This document shows positions 40,488 through 51,725 of a DNA stretch of 64,000 nucleotides, piece by piece. How positions within the stretch are numbered: the stretch's first letter is position 1; every line of letters starts with the position of its first letter. The DNA lies in NCBI GenBank assembly GCA_003282825.1, contig QBYM01000006.1, positions 1 through 64,000 on the forward strand, in the 5' to 3' direction. The position numbers and the translations under genes were made by a program. The DNA is from Pelagibacteraceae bacterium AG-325-J17 (GTDB lineage: Bacteria > Pseudomonadota > Alphaproteobacteria > Pelagibacterales > Pelagibacteraceae). Under the pieces are notes generated by a model. That model searched no databases. It was given only the letters and a program-made list of their open reading frames with translations, and was not told the DNA's origin.

Positions 40488-40893
40488 AATTGTAAGTAAA
40501 TTTATAAAAGATATCTCTGGTGAAACTCCAGACATTGAAACATATTTATATGTGAAAGATTATATATCTAAATATCAAATGAATATTGAGATCAACTCAA
40601 AAGCTTTAAAAGCACAAATTATTGAAATTAATACTTTGTTAAAATTTCATGATAACAGTGAAAGTAAAAAAAAATCTCATTTTGAATTAACATATACGAC
40701 AATTATTAAACTAGAAAAGGAAATTAAAGAAAAAAAAGTTTTACAAAAAATTATTTTATGTGATGTGCAAAAAGAAATGTATTCGGAAATGGAGCAGGCG
40801 CTACTAAATCTTCTAAAAATGTCTGGTTTCCCCAATATTACATTTGAGAAAAAAATTGATTTCGAGGAGCTTTATAATAAAAAATTTAATTAA
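40471..40893 (+). CDS. secB: Protein-export chaperone SecB
   Basis: FIKDISGETPDIETYL...FELTYTTIIKLEKE; divergent but SecB-like, in conserved fxsA/timA context. Confidence 0.83.
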   Translation: MNENYKIVSKFIKDISGETPDIETYLYVKDYISKYQMNIEINSKALKAQIIEINTLLKFHDNSESKKKSHFELTYTTIIKLEKEIKEKKVLQKIILCDVQKEMYSEMEQALLNLLKMSGFPNITFEKKIDFEELYNKKFN

Positions 40894-41551
40894 AGAAATT
40901 TTTCTTAAGATTAGTTTTTAAATATTGTGAATGATTATTTTTTTCCTTATCACTTGGCTTAATTATTTTCTTAAAATATAAAACCTTATTATTCATTTGA
41001 TACTTTTTATCAATAGTCTCATTGTTAAAATTTAAAGTAGGTTCCTTTTGATCAGTTAAATTAATATAAACTTTAGATAGTAGATCACAGTCTATTAATG
41101 CAGTATGTTGAACCCTTTTAGAATTATCAATTCTATATCTTTTACATAGGGCATCAAGACTCAAAGGTGATCCTGGGTATTTATCTCTAGCTAATTGTAA
41201 AGTATCAACTATTTCATTCTTTAATGTTTCTTTGCCAATGATTTTTAACTCATTATTAAGATGAGACAAATCAAACTCGGCATTATGAATAATTAATCTT
41301 TTACCACTAATAAAATCTAAAAATTCCTGGACCACTTCTTTAAATTTTTTTTTTGAGGATAAGAATTCATCAGTATATCCGTGGATTTCTAATGCTTTTT
41401 CTGAAACTTTTCTTTCGGGATTTAAATAACAATGAAACTTATTTTTAGTTGGTATCAAATTTTCTAATTCTATACACCCAATCTCCACTAATCGATGGCC
41501 ATCTTTTACAGATAAACCAGTTGTTTCAGTATCAAGAATAATTTCTTTCAT
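40886..41551 (-). CDS. dnaQ: DNA polymerase III epsilon subunit
   Basis: EIILDTETTGLSVKDGHRLVEIGCIEL; RVQHTALIDCDLLSKVY. Confidence 0.96.
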   Translation of the reverse strand: MKEIILDTETTGLSVKDGHRLVEIGCIELENLIPTKNKFHCYLNPERKVSEKALEIHGYTDEFLSSKKKFKEVVQEFLDFISGKRLIIHNAEFDLSHLNNELKIIGKETLKNEIVDTLQLARDKYPGSPLSLDALCKRYRIDNSKRVQHTALIDCDLLSKVYINLTDQKEPTLNFNNETIDKKYQMNNKVLYFKKIIKPSDKEKNNHSQYLKTNLKKNFFN

Positions 41552-42121
41552 TTATAAAATCTTTTTTAAAATATACTTAATATCTCTTTTAACAAATTTA
41601 TTGGTAAAATTATTTTTAATAATAAAATGAGATTTTTTCATTTTGTAATCGAGTGGAAGTTGTATTTTTTTAAATTTAATAAATAAATTATAATTAAAGC
41701 CTGGTCTTTTTTTTAATCTTTTAAGAATGTCATTTTTACTAGATTTTACAAAAACCAATATATCTCCTTTTTTGTTAATTTTATTTTCTAACAAAAGAGG
41801 AATATCTAAAATAACAATTTTTTTATTAACGTGCTTTTTCAAAAATTTACCCATTTCTTTTCTTGTTTCAGAGTGAATAATTTTAGTGATCTTTTTAAGA
41901 TTAATCTTGTTCGCAAATATTGCTTTAATAATTTCATTTTTATTAATTGGAAATGAATAAATAAATTTTGGTAAAACTTTTTTTAATTTAATAAAAATTC
42001 TTTTATTTTTTTTATATAACTTCCCTACTTCTTCGTCAGCGTTAAATACAGGATAGCCAAAATTCTTTGCTATATAACTTTTGCCTGATCCTATGTCGCC
42101 CAAAATTCCAATTTTTATCAT
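41552..42121 (-). CDS. coaE: Dephospho-CoA kinase
   Basis: IKIGILGDIGSGKSYIAK; NADEEVGKLY; VILDIPLLLE. Confidence 0.94.
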   Translation of the reverse strand: MIKIGILGDIGSGKSYIAKNFGYPVFNADEEVGKLYKKNKRIFIKLKKVLPKFIYSFPINKNEIIKAIFANKINLKKITKIIHSETRKEMGKFLKKHVNKKIVILDIPLLLENKINKKGDILVFVKSSKNDILKRLKKRPGFNYNLFIKFKKIQLPLDYKMKKSHFIIKNNFTNKFVKRDIKYILKKIL

Positions 42122-42912
42122 TTGTCAAGCAATCCAATAACTTGTTCATTAATCTTTGGTTCTATTCCATGCCAAATTTTAAAAGCTTTTGCAGCCTGAT
42201 AGATAAACATTTTTTTCCCGTTTTCAGTTTTTTTTCCTAAATTTTTACCATCTTTAATAAAATTAGTTTCTTTTGGGTTATAAATTACATCATAAAAAAA
42301 TTCACAATTTTGGAATTTTGAAAAATCTAAATTTAATCTATCTTCTTTTTTTAAACCAATGCTTGTAGCGTTAATGATCATGTCGAAATTTGATATTTCA
42401 TTCCAATCTACTACCTCTAAATCTTTAAATAGATTTTTTAAATTTTCAGCTTTTGTCTTTGTTCTGTTGCTGATGCTAATACTTAAGACTCCCATTTTAT
42501 AAAGAGCAAGAATAACCGATGGCACAACACCTCCTGCGCCAAGAATTAAAACTTTTTTGCCTTTAACATCATAATTTACATCTTTAATAGCAAGTTCAAA
42601 TCCATCAATATCAGTATTGTGTCCTATTATTTTATCATTTTTCAAATAAACTGTGTTTACAGATTGTGTCTTTTCTGACTCAAAACTAAGCTGATCTAAA
42701 TAAGGAATAACATCTTTTTTGAAAGGAACTGTAATATTGGCTCCATTTATCTCTTTATTTCTAATCTTAAGAAAAAATTCTTTTAAATCATTCTTATTTA
42801 ATTTCTTTTTATCATAAATTCCATTTATGCCATTTTCTTTTATCCAGTAATTATGTAATTCAGGTGAAAGTGAATGAGTTATTGGATTCCCTATTACTAA
42901 ATATTCTTTCAT
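42118..42912 (-). CDS. aroE: Shikimate dehydrogenase
   Basis: VIGNPITHSLSPELHNYW; GANITVPFK; ILGAGGVVPSVI. Confidence 0.97.
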   Translation of the reverse strand: MKEYLVIGNPITHSLSPELHNYWIKENGINGIYDKKKLNKNDLKEFFLKIRNKEINGANITVPFKKDVIPYLDQLSFESEKTQSVNTVYLKNDKIIGHNTDIDGFELAIKDVNYDVKGKKVLILGAGGVVPSVILALYKMGVLSISISNRTKTKAENLKNLFKDLEVVDWNEISNFDMIINATSIGLKKEDRLNLDFSKFQNCEFFYDVIYNPKETNFIKDGKNLGKKTENGKKMFIYQAAKAFKIWHGIEPKINEQVIGLLDK

Positions 42913-43493
42913 ATGAGATTATTTAAATATTCTTGAATTTTCTCTATTGGAAGACCCATTATAGTATTTTTATCTCCATCAATTTTTAAAAATAAATTTT
43001 TTCCCTCTCCTTCAATTTGATAAACATTATAAGCATATAAGGACTCATCTGATATTTTTGATAAATATTCCTCGAGTTCTTTATCACTAAATTTTTTCAT
43101 TGTTAGGGTTGCTTTATCAGTATGGTTCCAAATCATAGAGCCATTTTTTGAAATACATACTGAACTTACTAGATTATGTTTTTTTCCATTTAATTTTTTT
43201 AAAATAACTAAGGCTTCTTCTCTATTTTGAGGTTTAGAAATCAATTCACCATTTAAATCTATAACGCTATCAGCCCCTAAAACTAATACATCAAAATTTT
43301 TCTGACTAACTTTACTAGCTTTAAGTTCTGCCAGATTCTTCGAAATAATTTCTGGAGATGCATTTTCATTTAGTAAACTTTGTTTAATTGGATCTTCATC
43401 AACGCTGGAGGGCTGAACTTCAGCAGGAATATTGTTTTTATCTAATATTTCTTTTCTAACTTTACTTTTTGACGCAAGTATCAATTTAAACAT
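42909..43493 (-). CDS. maf: Maf family nucleotide pyrophosphatase
   Basis: LILASKSKVRKEIL; VLGADSVIDLNGELISKP. Confidence 0.95.
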   Translation of the reverse strand: MFKLILASKSKVRKEILDKNNIPAEVQPSSVDEDPIKQSLLNENASPEIISKNLAELKASKVSQKNFDVLVLGADSVIDLNGELISKPQNREEALVILKKLNGKKHNLVSSVCISKNGSMIWNHTDKATLTMKKFSDKELEEYLSKISDESLYAYNVYQIEGEGKNLFLKIDGDKNTIMGLPIEKIQEYLNNLI

Positions 43494-44310
43494 TTTCTTT
43501 GTAAATTTCGTATATTTTTATGACTGATGCTGCAGTTTCTTCGACAGATTTTCTGGTCACATCTATTGTAGGCCACCCATATTTGCGAAAGGTTCCCTTT
43601 GCATTGCTAACTTCTTTTTTGATTTTTTCTAAATCTGTATAGGACTTATTTTCATTTTCTTTTAAAGAACTCATCCTGTTCTTTCTAATATCCACTAATC
43701 TTTCTGGCTCTGTACTCAAACCAACAATACAGGAAATTTTTGGTTTGTCTTTTAGAATTTGTGGAATAGAGTTTTCATTTACTAATGGAATATTTGAAGT
43801 TTTAAAGCCTTTGTTTGCCAGATAAATTGCTGTTGGTGTTTTGCTTGTTCTACTTACACCTAATAAAATTATATCAGATTTTTTAATTTCTTTAACTAAA
43901 TTTCCATCATCATGATTCATAGTAAATTGAATAGCTTCAATTCTTTTATAATATTCATCATTTAAAGCATACTGCCCGCTTGGCTCGTGTGATGCTTTTT
44001 GATTCAATAGTTTAGAAAAACTTAGTATTAAATCACCGAGCACTCCAAAACAGGGAATGTTTTTTTCATTGCTTATATTTGCCAAATATTTTGCAAGACT
44101 ACTGTCCACAATAGAGTAAAGAATTATAGAATTTGGTTGTTTTTTAGCATTAGATAAAATTTTTGAAATTTGATTTTCTGTCCTTGTGAAAGAAAATGTG
44201 TGTATTTTATATTCAATATTTTTAAATTGAGCTTTAATAGCAGTAAAAATCCTATCTAACGTTTCACCAGTAGAGTCTGAAATTAAGTAAATTTGATATG
44301 TATTATTCAT
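43486..44310 (-). CDS. ppsR: Pyruvate, phosphate dikinase/PEP synthase regulatory protein (DUF299)
   Basis: YLISDSTGETLDRI; ILLGVSRTSKTPTAIYLANKG. Confidence 0.95.
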   Translation of the reverse strand: MNNTYQIYLISDSTGETLDRIFTAIKAQFKNIEYKIHTFSFTRTENQISKILSNAKKQPNSIILYSIVDSSLAKYLANISNEKNIPCFGVLGDLILSFSKLLNQKASHEPSGQYALNDEYYKRIEAIQFTMNHDDGNLVKEIKKSDIILLGVSRTSKTPTAIYLANKGFKTSNIPLVNENSIPQILKDKPKISCIVGLSTEPERLVDIRKNRMSSLKENENKSYTDLEKIKKEVSNAKGTFRKYGWPTIDVTRKSVEETAASVIKIYEIYKENV

Positions 44311-44592
44311 GTATAAATAGTTGATATTTTTGTTTTATTTAAATCATATTAGACATTTTTAATATTTAATAATTTACATTGTAAAACACCTTTTTTATCA
44401 ACATTATTAAAACTATGTATAATAATTAAGGTGATTTTGATCAAATTGTAAATAGGCTACAATATTGCTTATATATTTAATAAATTTTAAGCTCTAAATG
44501 TTAATAAAAAGTTTATAAAATGTTGAAAAAAACTAATTACCGTTATTCACAAGTTATACTACAAATACTATTAAATATATTTAATTATTAAT
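44311..44592. other. Candidate chromosomal replication origin (oriC)
   Basis: Large (282 bp) AT-rich gap between divergent ppsR and hemE, the syntenic origin position in Caulobacter/Rickettsia; TTATTCACA (44543-44551), TTATCAACA (44395-44403), TGTTAATAA (44499-44507). Confidence 0.7.
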
Positions 44593-45594
44593 ATGTCAGA
44601 CATTAATGAAGTTATTAAAAACAAAAAGACAAACATAAACCCTATATGGATTATGAGGCAAGCTGGGAGGTATCTTCCTGAATTCCGAGACATCAGAAAA
44701 AAAAATACTGATTTCATTAAATTATGTTTAAACTATGAATTATCAGCTGAAATAACATTACAACCCTTAAAAAGATTTGAATTAGACGCTGCTATAATTT
44801 TTTCAGATATTTTAATGGTTCCTTATGGTTTAAATCAAAAAGTCGAATTTAAAAAAAATTTTGGCCCAATCCTAGGAGAATTAAATTTACAAGAAATATT
44901 AAATTTCAACGAAAAAGATTTTACTCAAAAACTTAAGCCAGTTTATATGGCATTAGATTTAGTTAAAAAAAATGACTTAACGAAAAACAAAAGTACGATA
45001 GGTTTTGTGGGTGCACCATGGACTCTATTAGTTTATTTAATTAATAGAAAATCACCAAAACAAAAATTGATCAGTAATTTTTTTCAAAATTCTCACTCGA
45101 TAGAAAAAATTTTGCCCGTCTTAGATAAATTTCTTAAAATTCATATTAAGAATCAAATTGATAATGGTGCTGAAATAATACAGATATTTGATAGTTGGGC
45201 CGGTCTATTAGAAACGAAGGACTTACCAAAATATGTTTATTTTCCCACTTTATCATTAGTAGAATATGTTAAGTCCCAAAATATTCCTGTTATATGTTTT
45301 CCAAGAGGAATTAAAGATTATAAAATTTATTGTGACAATGTAAAACCTGATGCTGTTTGTATAGACTATGAAACTGATCCAATTCAAATAAGGAAGAATA
45401 TTACGATACCCGTACAAGGTGGTATGGATCCCAAGGTATTATTATCTGACAAAGAAAATTTAAAAAAAGAAGCAAGAAAATATTTAGATATATTTAAAGA
45501 TCATCCATACATTTTTAATTTAGGGCATGGCGTCTTGCCCGAAACTGATCCAAATATGATGGATTATCTTGTAAAGATGGTAAAAGACTATTAA
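44593..45594 (+). CDS. hemE: Uroporphyrinogen decarboxylase
   Basis: PIWIMRQAGRYLPEFR; FVGAPWTLL; NLGHGVLPETDP. Confidence 0.98.
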   Translation: MSDINEVIKNKKTNINPIWIMRQAGRYLPEFRDIRKKNTDFIKLCLNYELSAEITLQPLKRFELDAAIIFSDILMVPYGLNQKVEFKKNFGPILGELNLQEILNFNEKDFTQKLKPVYMALDLVKKNDLTKNKSTIGFVGAPWTLLVYLINRKSPKQKLISNFFQNSHSIEKILPVLDKFLKIHIKNQIDNGAEIIQIFDSWAGLLETKDLPKYVYFPTLSLVEYVKSQNIPVICFPRGIKDYKIYCDNVKPDAVCIDYETDPIQIRKNITIPVQGGMDPKVLLSDKENLKKEARKYLDIFKDHPYIFNLGHGVLPETDPNMMDYLVKMVKDY

Positions 45595-46592
45595 TGGATA
45601 AAAATTTTGAGCATCCCCCGATTAAATTTGGTAAAACTGGAGCATTAATTGTAAACTTGGGAACTCCGGATTCGACAAGTTGGTTTGATATTAGAAAATA
45701 CTTGAAAGAATTTCTTTCTGATAGGCGTGTTATTGAGGTTAATCCCTTAATCTGGCAATTGATTCTAAATGTTTTCATTTTAAATTTAAGACCCTCTAAA
45801 ACGGCCAAAGCTTATAAAGAAATATGGATGAAAAATGAAAATATTTCACCACTGTTATATTATACACAGAAACAAAAAGATAAAATTTCTAACTTAATTT
45901 CTTCAGAAAATCTAATTGTCGATTTTGCAATGCGTTATGGTAATCCCAGTATTAAAAGTAAAATTGATAAATTACATCAACAAGGATGTGAAAACTTAAT
46001 TATTTTGCCTCTATATCCTCAGTATGCTGCTGCTACTACCGCCACTGTTTGTGATGAAGTTTATAGATCATTAATGGATATGAGATGGCAACCATCCTTA
46101 AAGATTATTCCACATTACGAGTCTGATCCATTATATATTGACGCTTTAGTAAATTCTATAAATAAAAAAATTAATGAAATTAATTGGAAACCAGATTTAA
46201 TACTTGCATCATATCATGGTATTCCAAAAAAATATTTTGATAAAGGAGATCCTTATCATTGCTATTGTCACAAAACTACAAGGTTAGTTTCAGAAAAATT
46301 TGACTCAATAGAAATAAAAACTACGTTTCAATCAAGATTTGGACCTCAAGAGTGGCTACAACCTTATACTGATAAAACTCTTGAAAATTTACCCAAAGAA
46401 GGAAAAAAGAATGTGCTAGCAATATGCCCAGGCTTTTCTTCTGATTGTGTAGAAACACTAGAAGAAATATTAATTCAAGGTAAGGAAAGTTTTATAAATT
46501 CAGGCGGGGAAAATTTTGATATGATCCCGTGTTTAAATGATAATGAGGATCACATTATTTTATTAAAATCCTTAATCCAAAAAAGCATTTAG
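45594..46592 (+). CDS. hemH: Ferrochelatase
   Basis: GALIVNLGTPDSTSWFDIRKYLKEFLSDRRVI; ASYHGIPKKYFDKGDPYHCYCHKT. Confidence 0.97.
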   Translation: MDKNFEHPPIKFGKTGALIVNLGTPDSTSWFDIRKYLKEFLSDRRVIEVNPLIWQLILNVFILNLRPSKTAKAYKEIWMKNENISPLLYYTQKQKDKISNLISSENLIVDFAMRYGNPSIKSKIDKLHQQGCENLIILPLYPQYAAATTATVCDEVYRSLMDMRWQPSLKIIPHYESDPLYIDALVNSINKKINEINWKPDLILASYHGIPKKYFDKGDPYHCYCHKTTRLVSEKFDSIEIKTTFQSRFGPQEWLQPYTDKTLENLPKEGKKNVLAICPGFSSDCVETLEEILIQGKESFINSGGENFDMIPCLNDNEDHIILLKSLIQKSI

Positions 46593-46595
46593 TTT

Positions 46596-47030
46596 ATGAA
46601 TACTTATCTTCTTTTTAAATCTCTCCATTTAATATCAGTTATTTCTTGGATGGCTGGTTTATTATATTTACCGAGAATTTTTGTTTATCATGCCCAAAAC
46701 AACTCTGAGCCAATTATATCAGAAGTATTTAAAATCATGGAAAAAAAATTATTTTTTTACATTATGACCCCTGCTATGATTTTATCTTGGTTATTTGGAT
46801 TACTACTAATCCATGAAATTGGTTTTGAGCAATTAGGACAAATTTGGATGATTTTGAAACTAGTTTTTGTTGTTTTGCTAACAATTTATCATTTTTATTT
46901 AGGAAGTATCCTTAATCAATTTAAGCTAAATCTTAATGAGCATTCACATAAATTTTTTCGATACATTAACGAAATTCCAACAATATTACTGATTTTAATC
47001 ATATTTGTAGTAATTTTTAAGCCTATCTAG
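46596..47030 (+). CDS. hemJ: Protoporphyrinogen oxidase HemJ
   Basis: KSLHLISVISWMAGLLYLPRIFVYH; WMILKLVFVVLLTIYHFYLG. Confidence 0.95.
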   Translation: MNTYLLFKSLHLISVISWMAGLLYLPRIFVYHAQNNSEPIISEVFKIMEKKLFFYIMTPAMILSWLFGLLLIHEIGFEQLGQIWMILKLVFVVLLTIYHFYLGSILNQFKLNLNEHSHKFFRYINEIPTILLILIIFVVIFKPI

Positions 47031-47095
47031 GGTTGAATAATATCAAATAGTATATATATTAAATCCACTTATTAAGTCCTTAATAATTTTAAATC

Positions 47096-48364
47096 ATGAA
47101 CATTCAAGAACTAAAACTTAAATCATCTGAGCAACTAATTACTCAAGCAGAAGAACTTGGAATCGAAAACGCTAGTACCCTTAGAAAGCAAGAAATTCTT
47201 TTTGCTATTTTAAAAAAAGTAGCTGAAAAAGAAGAAATTACAGGTGCTGGAGTACTTCAATTATTACAAGATGGTTTTGGTTTTCTGAGAGCGATGGAAT
47301 CAAACTATCTTCCAGGTCCTGATGATATATATGTTAGCCCGAGTCAGATTAGAAAATTTGGTTTAAGAACAGGTGATACTGTTGAAGGTCCAGTTAGAGC
47401 CCCTAAAGAAGGTGAAAGATATTTTGCATTACTTCAAGTAAGTAAAATTAACTTTGAAGAACCAGATAAATCTAGACATAAAATAGCATTCGACAATTTA
47501 ACACCACTTTATCCAGATAAACAATTAGTTATGGAAGTAGAAATGGTTAAAACAGAAAAAAAACCAGACTTAACACCACGATTAATTGACCTAGTAAGTC
47601 CCATAGGTAAAGGACAAAGATCAATTATTATTTCACCTCCTAAAGCTGGTAAAACAATGATTTTACAAAGTATTGCAAATTCCATAGCTAAAAATTATCC
47701 AGAATGTTACCTAATCGTACTATTGATAGACGAACGACCAGAGGAAGTAACAGACATGCAAAGAACAGTTAAAGGTGAAGTTATAAGCTCCACATTTGAC
47801 GAACCAGCGCAACGTCACGTGGCTGTAGCAGAGATGGTAATTGAAAAAGCCAAAAGATTAACTGAGCATAAAAAAGATGTAGTTATTTTATTAGACTCGA
47901 TTACAAGATTAGGAAGAGCATATAATGCAGTAATTCCAAGCTCTGGTAAAGTTTTGACAGGTGGGGTTGATGCGAACGCCCTCCAAAGACCAAAAAGATT
48001 TTTTGGTGCAGCAAGAAATATTGAAGAAGGAGGTTCTTTAACTATAATTTCTACTGCTCTTATTGATACTGGAAGTAGAATGGATGAGGTTATTTTTGAA
48101 GAGTTCAAAGGAACAGGAAATAGTGAAACAGTCTTAGACAGAAAAATTGCCGATAAAAGAATTTATCCAGCTATTGATATTACAAAATCAGGCACTAGAA
48201 GAGAAGAGTTGTTATTTAACAAAAATGATTTACAAAAAATGAATGTGCTAAGAAGAATAATCGCACCAATGGGAACAATGGATGCTATAGAATTTATAAA
48301 TTCTAAATTAAAGGACACCAAAAATAATGCTGAGTTCTTTAATTCAATGAACAAACCAGCATAA
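47096..48364 (+). CDS. rho: Transcription termination factor Rho
   Basis: [61 protein letters not shown]. Confidence 0.98.
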   Translation: MNIQELKLKSSEQLITQAEELGIENASTLRKQEILFAILKKVAEKEEITGAGVLQLLQDGFGFLRAMESNYLPGPDDIYVSPSQIRKFGLRTGDTVEGPVRAPKEGERYFALLQVSKINFEEPDKSRHKIAFDNLTPLYPDKQLVMEVEMVKTEKKPDLTPRLIDLVSPIGKGQRSIIISPPKAGKTMILQSIANSIAKNYPECYLIVLLIDERPEEVTDMQRTVKGEVISSTFDEPAQRHVAVAEMVIEKAKRLTEHKKDVVILLDSITRLGRAYNAVIPSSGKVLTGGVDANALQRPKRFFGAARNIEEGGSLTIISTALIDTGSRMDEVIFEEFKGTGNSETVLDRKIADKRIYPAIDITKSGTRREELLFNKNDLQKMNVLRRIIAPMGTMDAIEFINSKLKDTKNNAEFFNSMNKPA

Positions 48365-48405
48365 TTAAGTTTTCCAATATATCAGAATAAAAGTTATAAT
48401 ATTTT

Positions 48406-49737
48406 ATGACTATTTATGCTTTATCAACTGGTCCAGGTGTGTCTGGTGTTGCAATTGTTCGAATTTCAGGTCCTGAAGCTTCTAATGTAATTAAATTATT
48501 AACAAAGAGTAAAATTCCTGTACCAAGAATGGCAACCCTTAGAAAAATCAAGAATATCAACACTTCTGAGCTTATTGATGAAGGCATAATAATCTGGTTT
48601 CCTGGGCCTGAGAGCTACACAGGAGAGGATATGGCAGAAATTCATATCCATGGCGGCAAGGCTGTGATTTTAGCACTTCAAAATGAGATATCTAAAATAA
48701 AAGATTGTCGGTTAGCTGAGCCAGGTGAGTTTACAAAGATTGCCTTTCAAAATGGAAAGATAAATTTACTTAAAGCCGAGAGTATTGCTGATTTGATCTC
48801 AGCAGAAACTGAAATTCAAAGATTACAAGCTGTTAAGATTATGAGAGGAAAATCATCTGTTAAATTTAATGAACTTCGAGAAAAGTTATTGAAACTTTTA
48901 TCATTTGTTGAAGCTAAGATAGATTTTCCCGAGGAAGATTTGCCTGAAGAAAATTTAAAACAAATTAAAAAAGATTCTTCGGATGTATTAAATGAGATTA
49001 ATAAAATTCTAAATGATCAAAAAGTTGGTGAGATAATTCGTGAAGGTTTTAAAATTGCAATAGTAGGTCCAACCAATGCAGGTAAGTCCAGTTTATTGAA
49101 CAATTTATCGAACAGAGAAGTTGCCATTGTTTCTGAAATTGCTGGTACTACTCGAGATGTTATAGAGACACACTTAAACATAGATGGGTACCCGGTTATT
49201 GTTTCAGACACTGCAGGCATAAGAGACTCACAAGATGATATCGAAAAAAAAGGAGTAAAATTATCTCTTAAAAAGGCCGAAAATGCTGACTTAAAATTAG
49301 TAGTAGTTGATGCTAAAAACATTGATTTAAGCGGTTTTTTGAACGATTTATTAAAAAAAGATGCAATTTTAGTTGTTAATAAATCAGATTTACTCAAAGA
49401 AAAATTAGATCCAAAAATTCTTAAGCTTAATCCTGTTTTAATTTCATTAAAAAATAATCTAAATATAGATGTGTTAATCTCAAAAATTAAAAACAATCTA
49501 AAAAATAAATTTATAATTGAAGAAGATATTTTAATTACCAGAGAAAGACATAGACAACATCTTGCTCAGTGCGGAAATCATTTGAAAAATTTTTTGGATA
49601 AAAATGATAAAAAGGATTTTGACAAAGGAGCTGAGGATTTAAGATTAGCAACTAGACATTTGGGCATGATTGTTGGAAAAGTCGATGTAGAGGAGATATT
49701 AGGTAGTATTTTCAACGATTTTTGCATTGGAAAATAA
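48406..49737 (+). CDS. mnmE: tRNA modification GTPase MnmE
   Basis: TIYALSTGPGVSGVAIVRISG; GPTNAGKSSLLN; C-terminal CIGK. Confidence 0.98.
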   Translation: MTIYALSTGPGVSGVAIVRISGPEASNVIKLLTKSKIPVPRMATLRKIKNINTSELIDEGIIIWFPGPESYTGEDMAEIHIHGGKAVILALQNEISKIKDCRLAEPGEFTKIAFQNGKINLLKAESIADLISAETEIQRLQAVKIMRGKSSVKFNELREKLLKLLSFVEAKIDFPEEDLPEENLKQIKKDSSDVLNEINKILNDQKVGEIIREGFKIAIVGPTNAGKSSLLNNLSNREVAIVSEIAGTTRDVIETHLNIDGYPVIVSDTAGIRDSQDDIEKKGVKLSLKKAENADLKLVVVDAKNIDLSGFLNDLLKKDAILVVNKSDLLKEKLDPKILKLNPVLISLKNNLNIDVLISKIKNNLKNKFIIEEDILITRERHRQHLAQCGNHLKNFLDKNDKKDFDKGAEDLRLATRHLGMIVGKVDVEEILGSIFNDFCIGK

Positions 49738-49853
49738 TAGCAATTTTGCTATATTTTTGGCTATTTTTTCACGATTTTCGTTGATAAATAATGCTTATTT
49801 AAGAAAAAAAACACAAATCTTGTAAATATTTTATTCGGATATAAATTTACTTC

Positions 49854-51725
49854 ATGAAAAAAGATTTATCTTTTGATGTGGTAGTGATTGGTGGAGGCCA
49901 TGCTGGTTGCGAGGCAGCAGCAGCTTCTGCACGTCTTGGAATTAATACTGCCCTTTTCACTCACAGTAAAGATACCATAGGTGAAATGTCGTGTAATCCT
50001 GCTATTGGTGGCTTAGGAAAAGGACATTTGGTAAGAGAAATAGATGCTCTAGATGGTGTTATTGGTGAGGTAGCAGATAAGTCTGGAATACAGTTTAGAC
50101 TATTAAATAGGAGCAGAGGGCCAGCAGTACGAGGACCAAGAACACAATCTGATAGATCATTATATCGTAAATTTATGCAAGAAAAACTTGCAAACTATTG
50201 TAATTTAAGCATTTTTTCAGATCCTGTTATTAAGTTTATTTTTGATAATAATGAAATAAATGGATTTATTACGCAAAAAGGCAATAAAGTAAGTTGTAGT
50301 AAGTTAATCTTAACAACGGGCACATTTTTAAATGGATTGATACATATTGGTGATGAGAAAACACCTGCTGGTCGATTTAATGAAAAACCTAGCACAGGTT
50401 TAACAGAACAATTGAGGAAATATGATTTTAAGATCGGTAGATTGAAAACAGGTACACCTCCAAGGTTAGACTCTAGAACTATCAATTTTACAAATTTAGA
50501 AAAACAATCCGCTGATAATGATCCTTATTTTTTTTCTTTCCTGACTAAGAAAAACTTAAACAAGCAAGTATCTTGTTCAATGACCTATACTAATGAAAAG
50601 GTTCACAAGATTATTGAAAAGAATTTATCTAGAAGTGCAATGTACTCTGGTAACATACAAGGTGTTGGTCCAAGATATTGTCCTTCAATAGAGGATAAAG
50701 TCGTAAAATTTGCAGATAAGACTAGGCACCAGATATTTTTAGAGCCAGAGGGTCTAAATGATCATACAATTTATCCAAATGGTATATCAACATCTCTACC
50801 TGAAGTTGTACAACACGAAATACTTAATAATATCAATGGTTTAGAGAATGTTAAAGTAATTAGACCAGGATATGCTATAGAATATGACTATATTGACCCT
50901 AGAGAGCTTTTTTTGACATTGGAGACAAAAAAAATAAAGAATTTATATCTAGCAGGACAAATTAATGGAACTACAGGATATGAGGAGGCAGCGGCTCAAG
51001 GTCTTGTGGCTGGGATTAATGCTGCTCTTTCCCTTAAAAATATTGAACCTTTTATTTTGGATCGATCTGATGCCTATATTGGAGTTATGATCGATGATCT
51101 AGTGACCAAAGGTGTTGCAGAGCCATATAGGATGTTTACCTCTAGAGCTGAATACAGGTTAAGTCTTAGATCTGATAATGCAGATTTGAGACTAACTCAT
51201 AAAGGAATAAAAATTGGATTGATTTCAAAGTTAAGAAAGGAGTTATTTGAGGATAAATTTGAAAAATTGAGCAAAATCTCAATGCAGATGGTTAATTTGA
51301 ATATTTCTCCATCTAAAGCAGATAAATTTGGTATTAAAATAGCTAAAGATGGTGTTTTTAGATCTGCTGAGGAAATTTTGACACAAAAAGACGTAAATAT
51401 GAGAAAAATTAGAGAGATCTGGCCAGAAACTTTAAACCATGGGTCTGAGATAGATCAGCAAATTGAAATTAATTCACATTATAGAGGTTATTTAAAAAAG
51501 CAAAAGGCAGATATTCTTGCGTTTAAAAGAGATGAAAATCTATCAATTCCAAACAATATTGATTATGATCAGTTTTCTGGTCTTTCTAACGAAGTTAAAG
51601 CTAAATTTAAGGAAATAAGGCCTAAAACACTGGGTCAAGCACTAAGGATTGATGGAATTACACCTGCGGCTGTATATATTTTGTTGTCACATGTCAAAAG
51701 AAGGTCTATTAAGCATATAGCTTAA
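49854..51725 (+). CDS. mnmG: tRNA uridine-5-carboxymethylaminomethyl modification enzyme MnmG
   Basis: [48 protein letters not shown]. Confidence 0.98.
   Translation: MKKDLSFDVVVIGGGHAGCEAAAASARLGINTALFTHSKDTIGEMSCNPAIGGLGKGHLVREIDALDGVIGEVADKSGIQFRLLNRSRGPAVRGPRTQSDRSLYRKFMQEKLANYCNLSIFSDPVIKFIFDNNEINGFITQKGNKVSCSKLILTTGTFLNGLIHIGDEKTPAGRFNEKPSTGLTEQLRKYDFKIGRLKTGTPPRLDSRTINFTNLEKQSADNDPYFFSFLTKKNLNKQVSCSMTYTNEKVHKIIEKNLSRSAMYSGNIQGVGPRYCPSIEDKVVKFADKTRHQIFLEPEGLNDHTIYPNGISTSLPEVVQHEILNNINGLENVKVIRPGYAIEYDYIDPRELFLTLETKKIKNLYLAGQINGTTGYEEAAAQGLVAGINAALSLKNIEPFILDRSDAYIGVMIDDLVTKGVAEPYRMFTSRAEYRLSLRSDNADLRLTHKGIKIGLISKLRKELFEDKFEKLSKISMQMVNLNISPSKADKFGIKIAKDGVFRSAEEILTQKDVNMRKIREIWPETLNHGSEIDQQIEINSHYRGYLKKQKADILAFKRDENLSIPNNIDYDQFSGLSNEVKAKFKEIRPKTLGQALRIDGITPAAVYILLSHVKRRSIKHIA

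Noticed and set aside
44471-44494. Possible CtrA site TTAA-N7-TTAA in the putative origin
   Set aside because: The spacing in TTAATAAATTTTAA is 6, not 7, and such matches are expected by chance in AT-rich DNA.
49017-49496. Minus-strand 159-aa ORF within mnmE
   Set aside because: Antisense shadow of the MnmE G-domain; no family resemblance.
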